This document shows, in pieces, positions 34,293 to 42,460 of a stretch of 64,000 nt of DNA. Source of the DNA: Kitasatospora purpeofusca (GTDB lineage: Bacteria > Actinomycetota > Actinomycetes > Streptomycetales > Streptomycetaceae); the NCBI RefSeq assembly GCF_000718025.1, contig NZ_JODS01000001.1, positions 62,001 through 126,000 of the forward strand, given 5' to 3'. The position numbers and the translations under genes were made by a program. The notes below the pieces were generated by a model that did not search any database, was not told the origin of the DNA, and saw only the letters and a program-made list of their open reading frames with translations. The number at the start of each line of letters is the position of its first letter. The stretch's first letter is position 1.

Positions 34293-34766
34293 TCAGGCGC
34301 CGGTGAGGTGGCGCAGGAGGGGGCCCGGGTCGGGGGTGCCGCAGGCGGTGCGGACGGCGGCGTCGTGGGCGGCGGCGAGGGCGTCGAGGCGTTCGAGGCG
34401 GATCAGGCCGCGCCGGGAGAGGTGAGCGGTGATCCGGCGGCGGTCCTGCTCGTCCTGGCGGCGGTAGGCGAGGCCGGCCTCGGTGAGGGCGTCGACGATG
34501 CGGCTGAGGCTGGCCTGCGGGATGAGCAGCGCCTGGGCGAGGTCGCCCATCGAGCGGCCGGCGTCGTCGGTGAGGCACCGCATGACCCGCCACTGGTCCA
34601 GGGTGCAGCCCTCGGCCTCCAGTCGGGCGGCCAGGTCGCGGGACAGCCGGCGCTGGGCGAGGGTGAGGAGTTCGATCAGCAGCGGCTCGTCGACGGCGGC
34701 GGGGGCCGGGGTACCGGGGGTGGAGGCGGCGGGGGCCGAGGTGTCGGGGGTGGCTGGTGGTGTCAT
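34293..34766 (-). CDS. MarR-family transcriptional regulator
   Basis: 157 aa, ATG at 34766. After a 25-residue Pro/Ala-rich N-terminus the winged helix is clear: LDQWRVMRCLTDDAGRSMGDLAQALLIPQASLSRIVDALTEAG and a wing RRQDEQDRRRITAHLS. It is divergent from the amide-sensor-like gene, the first of the amide-use cluster, and so is a candidate regulator of it. Confidence 0.9.
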   Translation of the reverse strand: MTPPATPDTSAPAASTPGTPAPAAVDEPLLIELLTLAQRRLSRDLAARLEAEGCTLDQWRVMRCLTDDAGRSMGDLAQALLIPQASLSRIVDALTEAGLAYRRQDEQDRRRITAHLSRRGLIRLERLDALAAAHDAAVRTACGTPDPGPLLRHLTGA

Positions 34767-34874
34767 GGCCGTCTCGCTCTCCCCGTCGCTCTTCCCGCGG
34801 CCGGTCCTGTCGTCCCGCCCGGCCTCGCCGGGCCCGCTTGGCCGGACCGGCTGCCATGACGATACTCGCAAGCC

Positions 34875-35990
34875 ATGGGCGCCGACGTGAAGCTGCTGGA
34901 GCCACTCGACGCGCTGTACCTCCCCCGTGAGGCACCGGCGCTGAGGGTGGGCCTGGTCGTGCCGCAGTCCGGCCCGCTCGGCCTGACCGGGCCCTCGGCG
35001 CTGGACGGCGCGCTGCTGGCCGCGCACGAGGTGAACACCGGCGGCGGTGTGCGCGGCCGGCCGCTGGAACTGGTGCTGGTGGACGGCGGCGGCCCGCCGG
35101 AGGCGGTGGCCCGGGAGGTGGCGCAGCTGCTGGACGCCGGCGCGGTGGACACGGTGGCGGGCTGCCACTCCAGCGATGTGCACCGGGCCGTGGAGGCGGT
35201 GACCACCGGGCGGGCGGCGTACGTGTTCACCCCGCCGCACGAGGGCGGGACGCGGCTGCCGGGCGTCCTGTGCACCGGGGTGGAGCCGGCCCGCCAGCTG
35301 GCCGGGGTGGTCGAACGGCTCACCGGGCAGCACCGGCTGCGCCGTTGGGCGCTGGTCGGAAACGACTACATCTGGCCCCGCTCCGTGCACCGGACGGCCG
35401 GGTCGGCGGTGGCGCGGGCCGGGGCGCGGGTGGTGCTGGACCGGCATCTGCCGTTCGGGACCACCGAACGGGGACTGGAGCCGCTGCTGGACGCGCTGCG
35501 GACGCTGCGGGCAGACGCGCTGCTGCTGAGCCTGATCGGCGCCGACCTGGTGCGGTTCAACCGGGCGCTGCGCCGCACCGGCCTGGACCGGCGCCTGGTG
35601 CGGCTGTCCGGCGCGCTGGAGGAGAACAGCCTGCTCGCGTACGGCGGGGACACCACAGGCACGCTGTACGCCGCGATGCCGTCGTTCGTGAGCCTCGGGG
35701 AGGAGCGGCGGGTGCGGCTGGCCGAGCGGCACCGGGCGGTGTTCGGCCCGTACGCGCCGGTACTGGACGCGTACGCGGTGGGCCTCTACGACGGGCTGCA
35801 CCTGGTGGCGGCACTGGCGGCACGCGGGGAGCTGGTCGCGGACGGGGGGCTCGCGCGGGCGGCGGCGCGCCTGCTGTGCGGGGAGGGCCCGGCGGTGCGG
35901 CGGGCGTGGGCGCGGGCCCCGCTGGGACCGGCCCGGGAGGGGGTGCACCTGGCGCGGGCGGAGGGCCTGGGGTTCACCGTCCTGCCGTGA
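34875..35990 (+). CDS. AmiC-like periplasmic-binding-fold protein without signal peptide
   Basis: 371 aa, ATG at 34875. The protein has a type I periplasmic-binding fold of the AmiC/UrtA/branched-chain amino-acid type: LRVGLVVPQSGPLGLTGPSALDGALLAAHEVN, VDTVAGCHSSDVHRAVEAV, NDYIWPRSVHRTAG (the FVGSDYIWPRE-like motif of amide/urea receptors) and AYAVGLYDGLHL. There is no signal peptide or lipobox, so it is predicted cytoplasmic, as is AmiC of Pseudomonas, which senses amides and controls the antiterminator AmiR. No ANTAR protein is present here. It precedes an APC permease and an acetamidase. Confidence 0.8.
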   Translation: MGADVKLLEPLDALYLPREAPALRVGLVVPQSGPLGLTGPSALDGALLAAHEVNTGGGVRGRPLELVLVDGGGPPEAVAREVAQLLDAGAVDTVAGCHSSDVHRAVEAVTTGRAAYVFTPPHEGGTRLPGVLCTGVEPARQLAGVVERLTGQHRLRRWALVGNDYIWPRSVHRTAGSAVARAGARVVLDRHLPFGTTERGLEPLLDALRTLRADALLLSLIGADLVRFNRALRRTGLDRRLVRLSGALEENSLLAYGGDTTGTLYAAMPSFVSLGEERRVRLAERHRAVFGPYAPVLDAYAVGLYDGLHLVAALAARGELVADGGLARAAARLLCGEGPAVRRAWARAPLGPAREGVHLARAEGLGFTVLP

Positions 35991-36026
35991 ACGGTGGAGT
36001 ACCCGGGCGACCTCCCGCGAAAACCC

Positions 36027-36055
36027 TTCCATTTGGAAATAACTGGCTCTAGTGT
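36027..36055 (+). promoter_or_regulatory. Promoter/operator of the permease-acetamidase operon
   Basis: The inverted repeat TTCCA-TT-TGGAA (36027-36038) overlaps a weak -35 (TTCCAT), with TAGTGT (36050-36055) 17 bp on. A MarR-type repressor site is plausible; the local MarR gene at 34293-34766 is the nearest candidate. Confidence 0.5.
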
Positions 36056-36096
36056 CTCCCACCACCACCCCGGGTCGTCACGGAAGCGAGCCCCCC

Positions 36097-37629
36097 ATGT
36101 CCGAAGCACCCGCCCCGCCCTCCGGCCCGTCCGGCCCCACCAGCCCGTCCGCGCCCACCAGCCCGTCAGCGCCCGCCGACCCCTCCACGCCGGCCGACCC
36201 CTCCGGACCCGCCGGCATCGAGGGCTACGGCTACCGGCAGGAGCTGCGCCGCTCCCTGCGCTTCACCGACCTGCTGGTCTACGGCCTGGTCTTCATGGTG
36301 CCGATCGCCCCCTTCGGCATCTTCGGCAGCGTCTTCCAGGGCTCGGGCGGCATGGTCGCCCTGGCGTACGGGCTCGGGATGGTGGCGATGATGTTCACCG
36401 CCCTCTCCTACGCCCAGATGTCGCGGGCCTTCCCGATGGCCGGCTCGGTGTACACCTACGCCGGGCGCGGCATCGCGGCCCCGGTCGGCTTCCTGGCCGG
36501 CTGGATGATCCTGCTGGACTACGTCCTCGTCCCCGGCCTGCTGTACCTGATCGCCGGTGTGGCGATGAACTCCCTGGTGCCGGCCGTCCCGGTCTGGCTG
36601 TGGCTGGTCGGCTTCGTGCTGCTCAACACCGCCGTCAACTACCTGGGCGTCGAGATGACCTCGAAGGTCAACAAGGTCATGCTGGTGGGCGAGTTGCTGG
36701 TGCTGCTGGTCTTCGTCGGCTTCGGCCTGGCGGCGCTGGCCGCCGGCAAGGGACGCGGCTTCGACTTCACGCCCGTCTACAACTCCCAGACGTTCTCCTG
36801 GAGTCTGGTGTTCGGCGCAGTCTCGGTGGCGGTGCTGAGCTTCCTCGGCTTCGACGGGATCTCCACCCTCTCCGAGGAGAACCGGGACTCCACCCGGGCC
36901 ATCGGCCGCTCGATGATCGCCGCCCTGCTGCTCGCCGGTTCGCTGTTCATCGCCCAGACCTGGATCGCCTCCCTGCTCGTCCCGGACCCGAACGCGCTGA
37001 TCACCGAGGGCGATCCGGACGGCACCGCCTTCTACGACGCGGCCCGGGTCGCCGCCGGCGGCTGGCTCGCCACCGTGACGGCCGCCGCCACCGCCGTCGC
37101 CTGGGGCTTCGCCAACTCCCTGGTGGCCCAGGCCGCCACCTCCCGGCTGCTGTACGCGATGGCGCGGGACCGGCAGTTGCCCGCCTTCCTCGCCAGGATC
37201 CACCCGACCCGCCGCGTCCCGGTGAACGCCACCCTGCTGACGGCGGGCGTCTCGCTCGTCCTCGGCCTCTGGACGGCCTCGCGCGAGGACGGCATCACCC
37301 TGCTGTCCACGCTGGTGAACTTCGGCGCGCTGACCACCTTCCTGGTCCTGCACGTGTCCGTGGTGGTGCACTACCTGGTGCGGCGGCGCAGCCGGGACTG
37401 GTGGCGCCATCTGCTCGCCCCGGCCGCCGGATTCGCCATCCTGGCGTACGTGGTCGTGAACGCGGACATCGCCGCCCAGCGGCTCGGCTTCGTCTGGCTG
37501 GCGATCGGCGGGCTGGTCCTGGCCGGACTGATGCTCTCCGGCCGCCGGCCGAACCTGACGGCGGTCGCCGACTCGCCCTCGCCCGATTTCCCGACCTCCG
37601 ACTCGCCCCTCAGCAAGGAGAACCAGTGA
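36097..37629 (+). CDS. APC-superfamily amino acid/amide permease
   Basis: 510 aa, ATG at 36097; an upstream in-frame ATG is not used because it lies within the promoter region. After a Ser/Pro-rich 45-residue tail come about 12 transmembrane helices. The first helix has FMVPIAPFGIFGSVFQGSGG, where the unwound Gly-rich substrate segment of APC transporters lies. It should import an amino acid, amine or amide using a proton or sodium gradient. Its stop overlaps the start of the acetamidase gene (GTGA), indicating translational coupling and a shared pathway. Confidence 0.9.
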   Translation: MSEAPAPPSGPSGPTSPSAPTSPSAPADPSTPADPSGPAGIEGYGYRQELRRSLRFTDLLVYGLVFMVPIAPFGIFGSVFQGSGGMVALAYGLGMVAMMFTALSYAQMSRAFPMAGSVYTYAGRGIAAPVGFLAGWMILLDYVLVPGLLYLIAGVAMNSLVPAVPVWLWLVGFVLLNTAVNYLGVEMTSKVNKVMLVGELLVLLVFVGFGLAALAAGKGRGFDFTPVYNSQTFSWSLVFGAVSVAVLSFLGFDGISTLSEENRDSTRAIGRSMIAALLLAGSLFIAQTWIASLLVPDPNALITEGDPDGTAFYDAARVAAGGWLATVTAAATAVAWGFANSLVAQAATSRLLYAMARDRQLPAFLARIHPTRRVPVNATLLTAGVSLVLGLWTASREDGITLLSTLVNFGALTTFLVLHVSVVVHYLVRRRSRDWWRHLLAPAAGFAILAYVVVNADIAAQRLGFVWLAIGGLVLAGLMLSGRRPNLTAVADSPSPDFPTSDSPLSKENQ

Positions 37630-38645
37630 GCCTCCCCGACGTCGTCACGCTCTCCCCGACCCCCGACGAGTACGCCTACACCTTCGGCGGACGCGCCCCC
37701 CTGGTGACCGTCCGACCGGGCACGATCGTCGAGTTGACCACCGAGGACTGCTTCGGCGGCCGGGTCCGGGGCTCCGGCGACCTGCCGAGCGAGGTCTGCG
37801 AGTTCCCCTACCTCAACCCGGTGACCGGACCGATCGCGGTGGCCGGCGCCGAGCCCGGCGACACCCTCGCGGTGCACTTCGTGGAGATCACCCCGGCCCG
37901 GGACTGGGGGATCTCCAGCACCTTCCCGCACTTCGGCGCGCTCACCGCGACCCACAGCACCGCGATGCTGCACGCCCCACTGGAGGAGCGGGTCTGGGTG
38001 TACGAGCTGGACCGGGCGGCCGGAACCTGCCGGTTCCGGGCCCGGGTCGGGGACTTCACCGTCGACCTGCCGCTCGATCCGATGCACGGCACGGTCGGTG
38101 TCGCCCCGGCCGGCGGCGAGACCCTGATGTCGATCACGCCCGGCGCGCACGGCGGCAACCTCGACACCCCCGAGATGCGGGCCGGGGCCACCGCCTACTT
38201 CCGGGTCAACGTGCCCGGCGGCCTGCTGGCCGTCGGCGACGGCCACGCCCGCCAGGGCGAGGGCGAGGTGTGCGGCACGGCGGTCGAGACGGCGATGCGC
38301 ACCACGGTCGTGGTCGACCTGATCAAGGGCGGCGGGCCCGCCTGGCCCCGGCTGGAGGACGACCGCTATCTGATCTCCACCGGTTCGGCCCGCCCGCTGG
38401 AGGACGCCTTCCGGATCAGCCAGCACGATCTCGTCGGCTGGACCGGGGAGTTGCTCGGCCTGGACACCCTGGACGCCTACCAGCTGGTCAGCCAGGCCGG
38501 GCTGGCCCCGGCGGCCAATGTGTGCGACACCAACTACACCATGGCCGCCAAGCTGCCCAAGTCCCTGCTGGGCCGGAGCCGGGCGTACGACGGCCTGCAC
38601 GACCGGCTCCGGGCGACCGCGGCCGCCCACCTCCGGCACCGGTAG
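37626..38645 (+). CDS. Acetamidase/formamidase family protein
   Basis: 339 aa, GTG at 37626 overlapping the permease stop by 4 nt. It matches the FmdA/AmdA family: TVRPGTIVELTTEDCFGG at the N-terminus, PMHGTVGVAP, GAHGGNLDTPEM and GDGHARQGEGEVCGTAVET, which include the metal-binding and catalytic region. The enzyme hydrolyses short amides such as formamide or acetamide to the acid and ammonia in the cytoplasm. With the permease and the AmiC-like protein it makes an amide-use unit, probably for nitrogen supply. Confidence 0.92.
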   Translation: MSLPDVVTLSPTPDEYAYTFGGRAPLVTVRPGTIVELTTEDCFGGRVRGSGDLPSEVCEFPYLNPVTGPIAVAGAEPGDTLAVHFVEITPARDWGISSTFPHFGALTATHSTAMLHAPLEERVWVYELDRAAGTCRFRARVGDFTVDLPLDPMHGTVGVAPAGGETLMSITPGAHGGNLDTPEMRAGATAYFRVNVPGGLLAVGDGHARQGEGEVCGTAVETAMRTTVVVDLIKGGGPAWPRLEDDRYLISTGSARPLEDAFRISQHDLVGWTGELLGLDTLDAYQLVSQAGLAPAANVCDTNYTMAAKLPKSLLGRSRAYDGLHDRLRATAAAHLRHR

Positions 38646-38648
38646 CCC

Positions 38649-39077
38649 TTACTGCTCCGGGACCACCACGGTGTTCTGATTGGCCGTCAGCAGCCAGCGG
38701 CCGTCCTCCTTGGCCATCACGTACAGCGGGCTGCCCTCGTCGCCGACCTGCTCGCCGGCGGCGTCGAGGTACCGCTGGCGGACCTTGACGGCGGCGACGT
38801 CGGGGCGGAGGAAGAACACGTGCGCCACCTCGTAACTGGCGGTCCGGCCGGTGCCGGCGAAGGCCCCGGGGAGCACCTTGCGGGTGAACTCGGCGATCGC
38901 GTCCCGGCCCAGGAGGACCTTGCCGTGCCCGGTGGTCCAGATCGCGTCCTCGCGGAAGAGGTCGATGAACACCTCCGGGAGTTCGTTGATCTGCGCGTGC
39001 TGGACGGTGGCGACAACCTGCTGGATGGCGGCGATCTCGGCCTCGACGGAACCGGCGTTCATGAGTGCGTTGTTCAT
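38649..39077 (-). CDS. SgcJ/EcaC/SnoaL-like (DUF4440) protein
   Basis: 142 aa from the ATG at 39077; another ATG at 39089 overlaps the -10 of the promoter. The fold is a small cone-shaped NTF2/SnoaL domain: EVFIDLFREDAIWTTGHGKVLLGRDAIAEF, VAHVFFLRPDVAAVKVRQRYLD and GRWLLTANQNTVV. Such proteins are hydratases, isomerases or cofactor-free enzymes, and many have unknown substrates. It is convergent with the acetamidase (3-nt gap) and has its own MerR-type promoter, so it is not part of the amide operon. Confidence 0.85.
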   Translation of the reverse strand: MNNALMNAGSVEAEIAAIQQVVATVQHAQINELPEVFIDLFREDAIWTTGHGKVLLGRDAIAEFTRKVLPGAFAGTGRTASYEVAHVFFLRPDVAAVKVRQRYLDAAGEQVGDEGSPLYVMAKEDGRWLLTANQNTVVVPEQ

Positions 39078-39084
39078 GGGGACA

Positions 39085-39115
39085 ATCATGGAAGTTGAAG
39101 CCCGCTTGAGGTCAA
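39085..39115 (-). promoter_or_regulatory. MerR-type promoter (19-bp spacer) of SnoaL-like gene
   Basis: Minus strand: TTGACC (39115-39110), 19-bp spacer, CATGAT (39090-39085). The spacer contains the imperfect dyad TCAAGCGGGCTTCAA, whose halves differ somewhat from the GAGTGCACTC type elsewhere. The predicted start coincides with the ATG at 39077, so the mRNA may be leaderless. Confidence 0.65.
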
Positions 39116-39323
39116 GCCCCGCCCGGGGCGGCGCCCGGCCGGACGCCCGACCGGATGCACGGCCGGATGCACGGCCGGGAAATGTCCGAGGCGGCTCCGG
39201 CCGGGAACACCGCCGCCCGGCCCCTTGCCGGGACGGCGCGGTGGGAGCACTATCTCGGCATGCCCATGCCATAGAACCCCGCCCCCGGCGCCACCACCCG
39301 AACGGTTGATCTAGGCTGGTGAC

Positions 39324-39398
39324 GTGCTCATACTCGTTCGCCGTCGCCACGTGGACCTGCTCCGCGTGACCAGCATGTCCTGTCGACGCTCCAGCTGA
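39324..39398 (+). CDS. Putative cysteine-containing leader peptide (RRHVDL type)
   Basis: A 24-aa reading frame (GTG 39324 to TGA 39396-39398) contains VRRRHVDLLRV followed by a single Cys in SMSCRRSS near its end. Short peptides with an RRxxDLxRV core and a late Cys recur upstream of sulfur-metabolism genes in Streptomyces and are annotated as putative leader peptides. TAGGCT at 39312-39317 would place the transcript start at or near the GTG, so it would be leaderless. It precedes the 2OG-Fe(II) oxygenase gene by 136 nt. Codon-level attenuation by cysteine supply is inferred, not shown. Otherwise the 39116-39534 interval shows no gene. Confidence 0.6.
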   Translation: MLILVRRRHVDLLRVTSMSCRRSS

Positions 39399-39534
39399 AC
39401 CTCGCACCCCACCCTCAGCGCGGCCCCCACCGGCCGCGTCCCCCCTCCCCGGCCCCGGGCACATCCGCCGCACCAGGCGCGCGTCCCCGGCATTCCCGGT
39501 CACCACCGGAGCCGGCCGGGACGAGACCCAGCGG

Positions 39535-40587
39535 ATGTCATCCATGTCGCAGCAGCACCCCACCACCTCCTCGGCCACCCTCCCGACCACCGAGGACGCC
39601 CTCCCGGTGATCGACCTCTCGCTCGCCCACGGCAGCCCGGCGGACCGCACCCGGCTGCACGACGCGCTCCGGGCCGCCGCCACCGGTGTCGGCTTCTTCC
39701 AGCTCGTCGGCCACGGGGTCACCCCGGCCGAGACGGACGCCCTCACCGACGCCATGCGGGCCTTCTTCACCCTCCCCGAGGCCGACCGCCTCGCCGTCGC
39801 CAACCTCAACTCGCCGCACTACCGCGGCTACACCCGCACCGGCGACGAGCGCACCGGCGGCAGCCAGGACTGGCGCGACCAGCTCGACATCGGCGCCGAA
39901 CTGCCCCCGCACGTCCCCGCCCCGGGCGAGCCCGCCTACTGGTGGCTGGAGGGCCCCAACCAGTGGCCGACGGCCCTGCCGGAGCTGCGCGACGCCGCCC
40001 TGAACTGGATCGACCGGCTCGGCTCCGTCGCCCGCACGCTACTGCACGAGCTCCTCACCGCGATCGGCGCCCGCCCGGAGTTCTACGACTACGCCTTCGC
40101 CGGCCACCCGCACCTGCGGCTCAAGCTGGTCCGCTACCCGGGCACCGCCCCGGACGGCGCCGGCCAGGGCGTCGGCGCCCACAAGGACTACGGCTTCATC
40201 ACCCTGCTCCTCCAGGACACCGTGGGCGGCCTGCAGGTGCAGCGCGCCGACGGCTCCTTCCTGGACGTCCCGCCGATGCCGGGCGCCTTCGTGGTCAACC
40301 TCGGCGAACTGCTGGAGGTCGCCACCGACGGCTACCTGAAGGCCACCAGCCACCGCGTGGTCAGCCCGCCCGGCGCCCGCGAGCGCTACTCCGTCCCGTT
40401 CTTCTACAACCCGCGCCTGGACGCCCACATCGAGCCGCTGGACTTCCCGCTCGCCCACCACGCCCCCGGCGCCACCCAGGACCCGGCCAACCCGCTCTAC
40501 GCCGACTTCGGCTTCAACGAGTGGAAGGGCTACACCCGCGCCCACCCCGAGGTCACCCGCCGCCACCACCCCGACCTCGCCGCCTGA
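39535..40587 (+). CDS. Isopenicillin-N-synthase-like 2-oxoglutarate/Fe(II) oxygenase
   Basis: 350 aa from the ATG at 39535 (or 347 from the ATG at 39544; neither has a strong ribosome binding site). The N-terminal DIOX_N region has GVGFFQLVGHGV. The Fe triad is His216 and Asp218 in GAHKDYG and His273 in TSHRVVSPPG; RYS further on (Arg-x-Ser) binds 2-oxoglutarate. Relatives oxidise small acids or amino acids, and some IPNS-like members act in sulfur or 2-oxoacid metabolism. The leader peptide upstream suggests cysteine or sulfur control, but no sulfur genes adjoin it. Confidence 0.9.
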   Translation: MSSMSQQHPTTSSATLPTTEDALPVIDLSLAHGSPADRTRLHDALRAAATGVGFFQLVGHGVTPAETDALTDAMRAFFTLPEADRLAVANLNSPHYRGYTRTGDERTGGSQDWRDQLDIGAELPPHVPAPGEPAYWWLEGPNQWPTALPELRDAALNWIDRLGSVARTLLHELLTAIGARPEFYDYAFAGHPHLRLKLVRYPGTAPDGAGQGVGAHKDYGFITLLLQDTVGGLQVQRADGSFLDVPPMPGAFVVNLGELLEVATDGYLKATSHRVVSPPGARERYSVPFFYNPRLDAHIEPLDFPLAHHAPGATQDPANPLYADFGFNEWKGYTRAHPEVTRRHHPDLAA

Positions 40588-40627
40588 GGCCGGACCCGGT
40601 CCGCCCTGCTCCACCGCGTTCCACTCC

Positions 40628-40657
40628 GGCGCGCGCCCACTCCGACGGGCGCGCGCC
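40628..40657 (+). terminator. Strong hairpin terminator
   Basis: A perfect 11-bp stem GGCGCGCGCCC/GGGCGCGCGCC with an 8-nt loop, 41 nt after the oxygenase stop. No U-run follows directly, but the sequence beyond is unusually A+T-rich. Confidence 0.75.
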
Positions 40658-40659
40658 GA

Positions 40660-40749
40660 AACATATCCAAATATCGTTGCAATAAATAATCTCAGTTGTT
40701 TTTTGAATTCATAAATCGCTGGCTTTTCGATCAGTAAGCTCCCTAGACT
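40660..40749 (+). promoter_or_regulatory. A+T-rich promoter region of the orphan membrane protein
   Basis: About 80 bp are strongly A/T-biased in an otherwise very GC-rich window, including TTTTTTGAATTCATAAATC. A good -10 TAGACT lies at 40744-40749, about 50 nt before the predicted ATG; the -35 is weak (TGGCTT or similar). The bias could make an intrinsically open or Lsr2-bound region. Confidence 0.55.
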
Positions 40750-40798
40750 CCGTCCGACCGCCGAACCCGAGGAATTTCGGCGCAAAATGGGGGCTCAC

Positions 40799-42346
40799 AT
40801 GACCGAGAACGAACCGGGTTACGACTACTGGTTCCGCCTGGAGATCGAGGTGAGCGGCTCACCGGGCGGCCGGAGCCGGCTGAAGGAGCTTCTCGCCGCA
40901 CGCGGCTGGATCGTCTCGGCCCCGTCCGGGACGGAGACTGCGGCCGAGGCCGGAAGCGCACCCGAGACCTGGATCGTCGAGGCCGGGGTCAATGGCTCCC
41001 GCTGGGGCGCGGCCCAGGTCGTCAAGACCGCGCTGGAGCGCGCCCGCCGCGGGACCCCGGTGTCGGTGGAGCTCAAGGTCCTGGAGCCGATCGTCCCCTC
41101 CGATCCGCCCCGCACCCGGTGGCTCGCCCACCTTCCGCTCCCCTCGGCCGTACGGCCGGACTGGCTCCGCCGCCCTCTGCTGCGGAGCGGCCTCTTCGAC
41201 ACCGGCCGGGAGATCTTCCTGCCCACCGGACCGGGCGTCCGGCAGGCCGCCGAGCTGGCGACCGTCCGCGCCCTGACCGAGAGCGCCGCACCCCCGCACA
41301 ACGCCCTCCCCCGGCTGCTCGGCCCGTCCTCCCGGGTCGAGCAGCCGAGTCGACGTCGGCAGCACGTCGTACCGGAGCGGATCGGTCTGCCGATCGCCCT
41401 CACCGCGGCCGTCGTCCTGCTGAACCTCGGGACGTGGCTCAACGCGGCACAGCCCCATCCCCTGGCCACGGGGGCAGCCGCCCTCCTTCTCGCCCTGCTG
41501 CTCGGCGCCCCGGCGGGCCTGCTCCTGGCCCAGTACGGCACCCACCCCGAACACACCCGGCCGTTGCCGGCCTCGGCCGTCGGCTGGGCGGCGGGCCTGG
41601 TCGTGATCGGGACGGGGCTGGCCCTGCCCTTCGCGGCGCCCTCGCGACAGGGCGCCGCGGTACTCACAGCCGTCATGTCCGCCGCGTTCCTGGCCGGGAA
41701 CGGCCTGCGCCTGCTGTTCCGCAATCTGTCGCGGAAGGCGATGGCAGCCTGGCTCGTCCCCGCACTCCTCCCGCTCGCGCTCCCCGTCCTGCCGGTCCCG
41801 GGGTTCTCCCTCCACACCTATTACCTCGACTATTTCGACGCCAGCCGCGAGGAGGTGTTCATCCCCGTCAGCTGGCAGCTCATCGCCGACACCAAGGGGA
41901 TGGTGATCGTGGTGGGCCCGCTCGTCGCACTCGCGCTCCTGGGCTACGCACGACACTTCCACGCCATTCGCGGCGCCGAGGGAATCCCGCTCTGGGGTGG
42001 CCTGCTCTGCGTCGCTCTCATGGCCACCGTCGCGGTGTTCTGGGTACAGGTCCTCACCCCGGCGACCGAGGCAGCCGCCGCCGCGGCCACACAGGCCAGG
42101 GCCGGCAGTCAACCCGAGCAGTACTTCGGCATCGCACCGCAGCGGGTCTGCGTGCGCCCGGCCGCCGGCTCCACTGCGCCGCCGTTCCAGGGCAGCGCCG
42201 TCAGCCCCGACCACCCGTACCTCGCGTTCCCGTCCTCGGCGGACTGGATCAGGCTCTGGGACTTGACCGACCGCAGCTCGGTCGTCGTGAAGCGGGAGCA
42301 CTGGCAGATCATCAAGTCGAGCGATCCGAGCTGCCCGGTGGGCTGA
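40799..42346 (+). CDS. Orphan multi-pass membrane protein
   Basis: About 515 aa from the ATG at 40799 with GGGGG 5 nt upstream; an ATG at 40787 is also possible. An N-terminal soluble part of about 190 residues (YDYWFRLEIEVSGSPGGRSRLKELLAARGW) resembles a small alpha-beta SPOR-like or ACT-like fold, then about six transmembrane helices follow (LTAAVVLLNLGTW, GAAALLLALLLGAPAGLLLAQY and others). The C-terminal 80 residues are outside the helices and contain two Cys (RVCVRP, DPSCPVG). I do not recognise the family. No operon partners; the A+T-rich upstream region may reflect horizontal origin or silencing. Confidence 0.65.
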   Translation: MTENEPGYDYWFRLEIEVSGSPGGRSRLKELLAARGWIVSAPSGTETAAEAGSAPETWIVEAGVNGSRWGAAQVVKTALERARRGTPVSVELKVLEPIVPSDPPRTRWLAHLPLPSAVRPDWLRRPLLRSGLFDTGREIFLPTGPGVRQAAELATVRALTESAAPPHNALPRLLGPSSRVEQPSRRRQHVVPERIGLPIALTAAVVLLNLGTWLNAAQPHPLATGAAALLLALLLGAPAGLLLAQYGTHPEHTRPLPASAVGWAAGLVVIGTGLALPFAAPSRQGAAVLTAVMSAAFLAGNGLRLLFRNLSRKAMAAWLVPALLPLALPVLPVPGFSLHTYYLDYFDASREEVFIPVSWQLIADTKGMVIVVGPLVALALLGYARHFHAIRGAEGIPLWGGLLCVALMATVAVFWVQVLTPATEAAAAAATQARAGSQPEQYFGIAPQRVCVRPAAGSTAPPFQGSAVSPDHPYLAFPSSADWIRLWDLTDRSSVVVKREHWQIIKSSDPSCPVG

Positions 42347-42399
42347 GCCGGCGGGGCTCCCGCGGCCCGGAGGCGTTCGCGGGCGTGGACCGGGTGGGA

Positions 42400-42428
42400 C
42401 AGTGGTGTCACACTGGCGCTGTCACAGT
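42400..42428. promoter_or_regulatory. Repeated CAGTG/CACTG half-sites upstream of MerR gene
   Basis: CAGTG (42400-42404), CACTG (42411-42415) and CAGTG (42424-42428) alternate in orientation, and TGTCACA occurs twice (42406-42412 and 42420-42426). This is a likely autoregulatory operator of the MerR gene that follows. Confidence 0.5.
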
Positions 42429-42460
42429 GGTGGTGCTACGAAGTGGAGGCGGGGGTGGAG

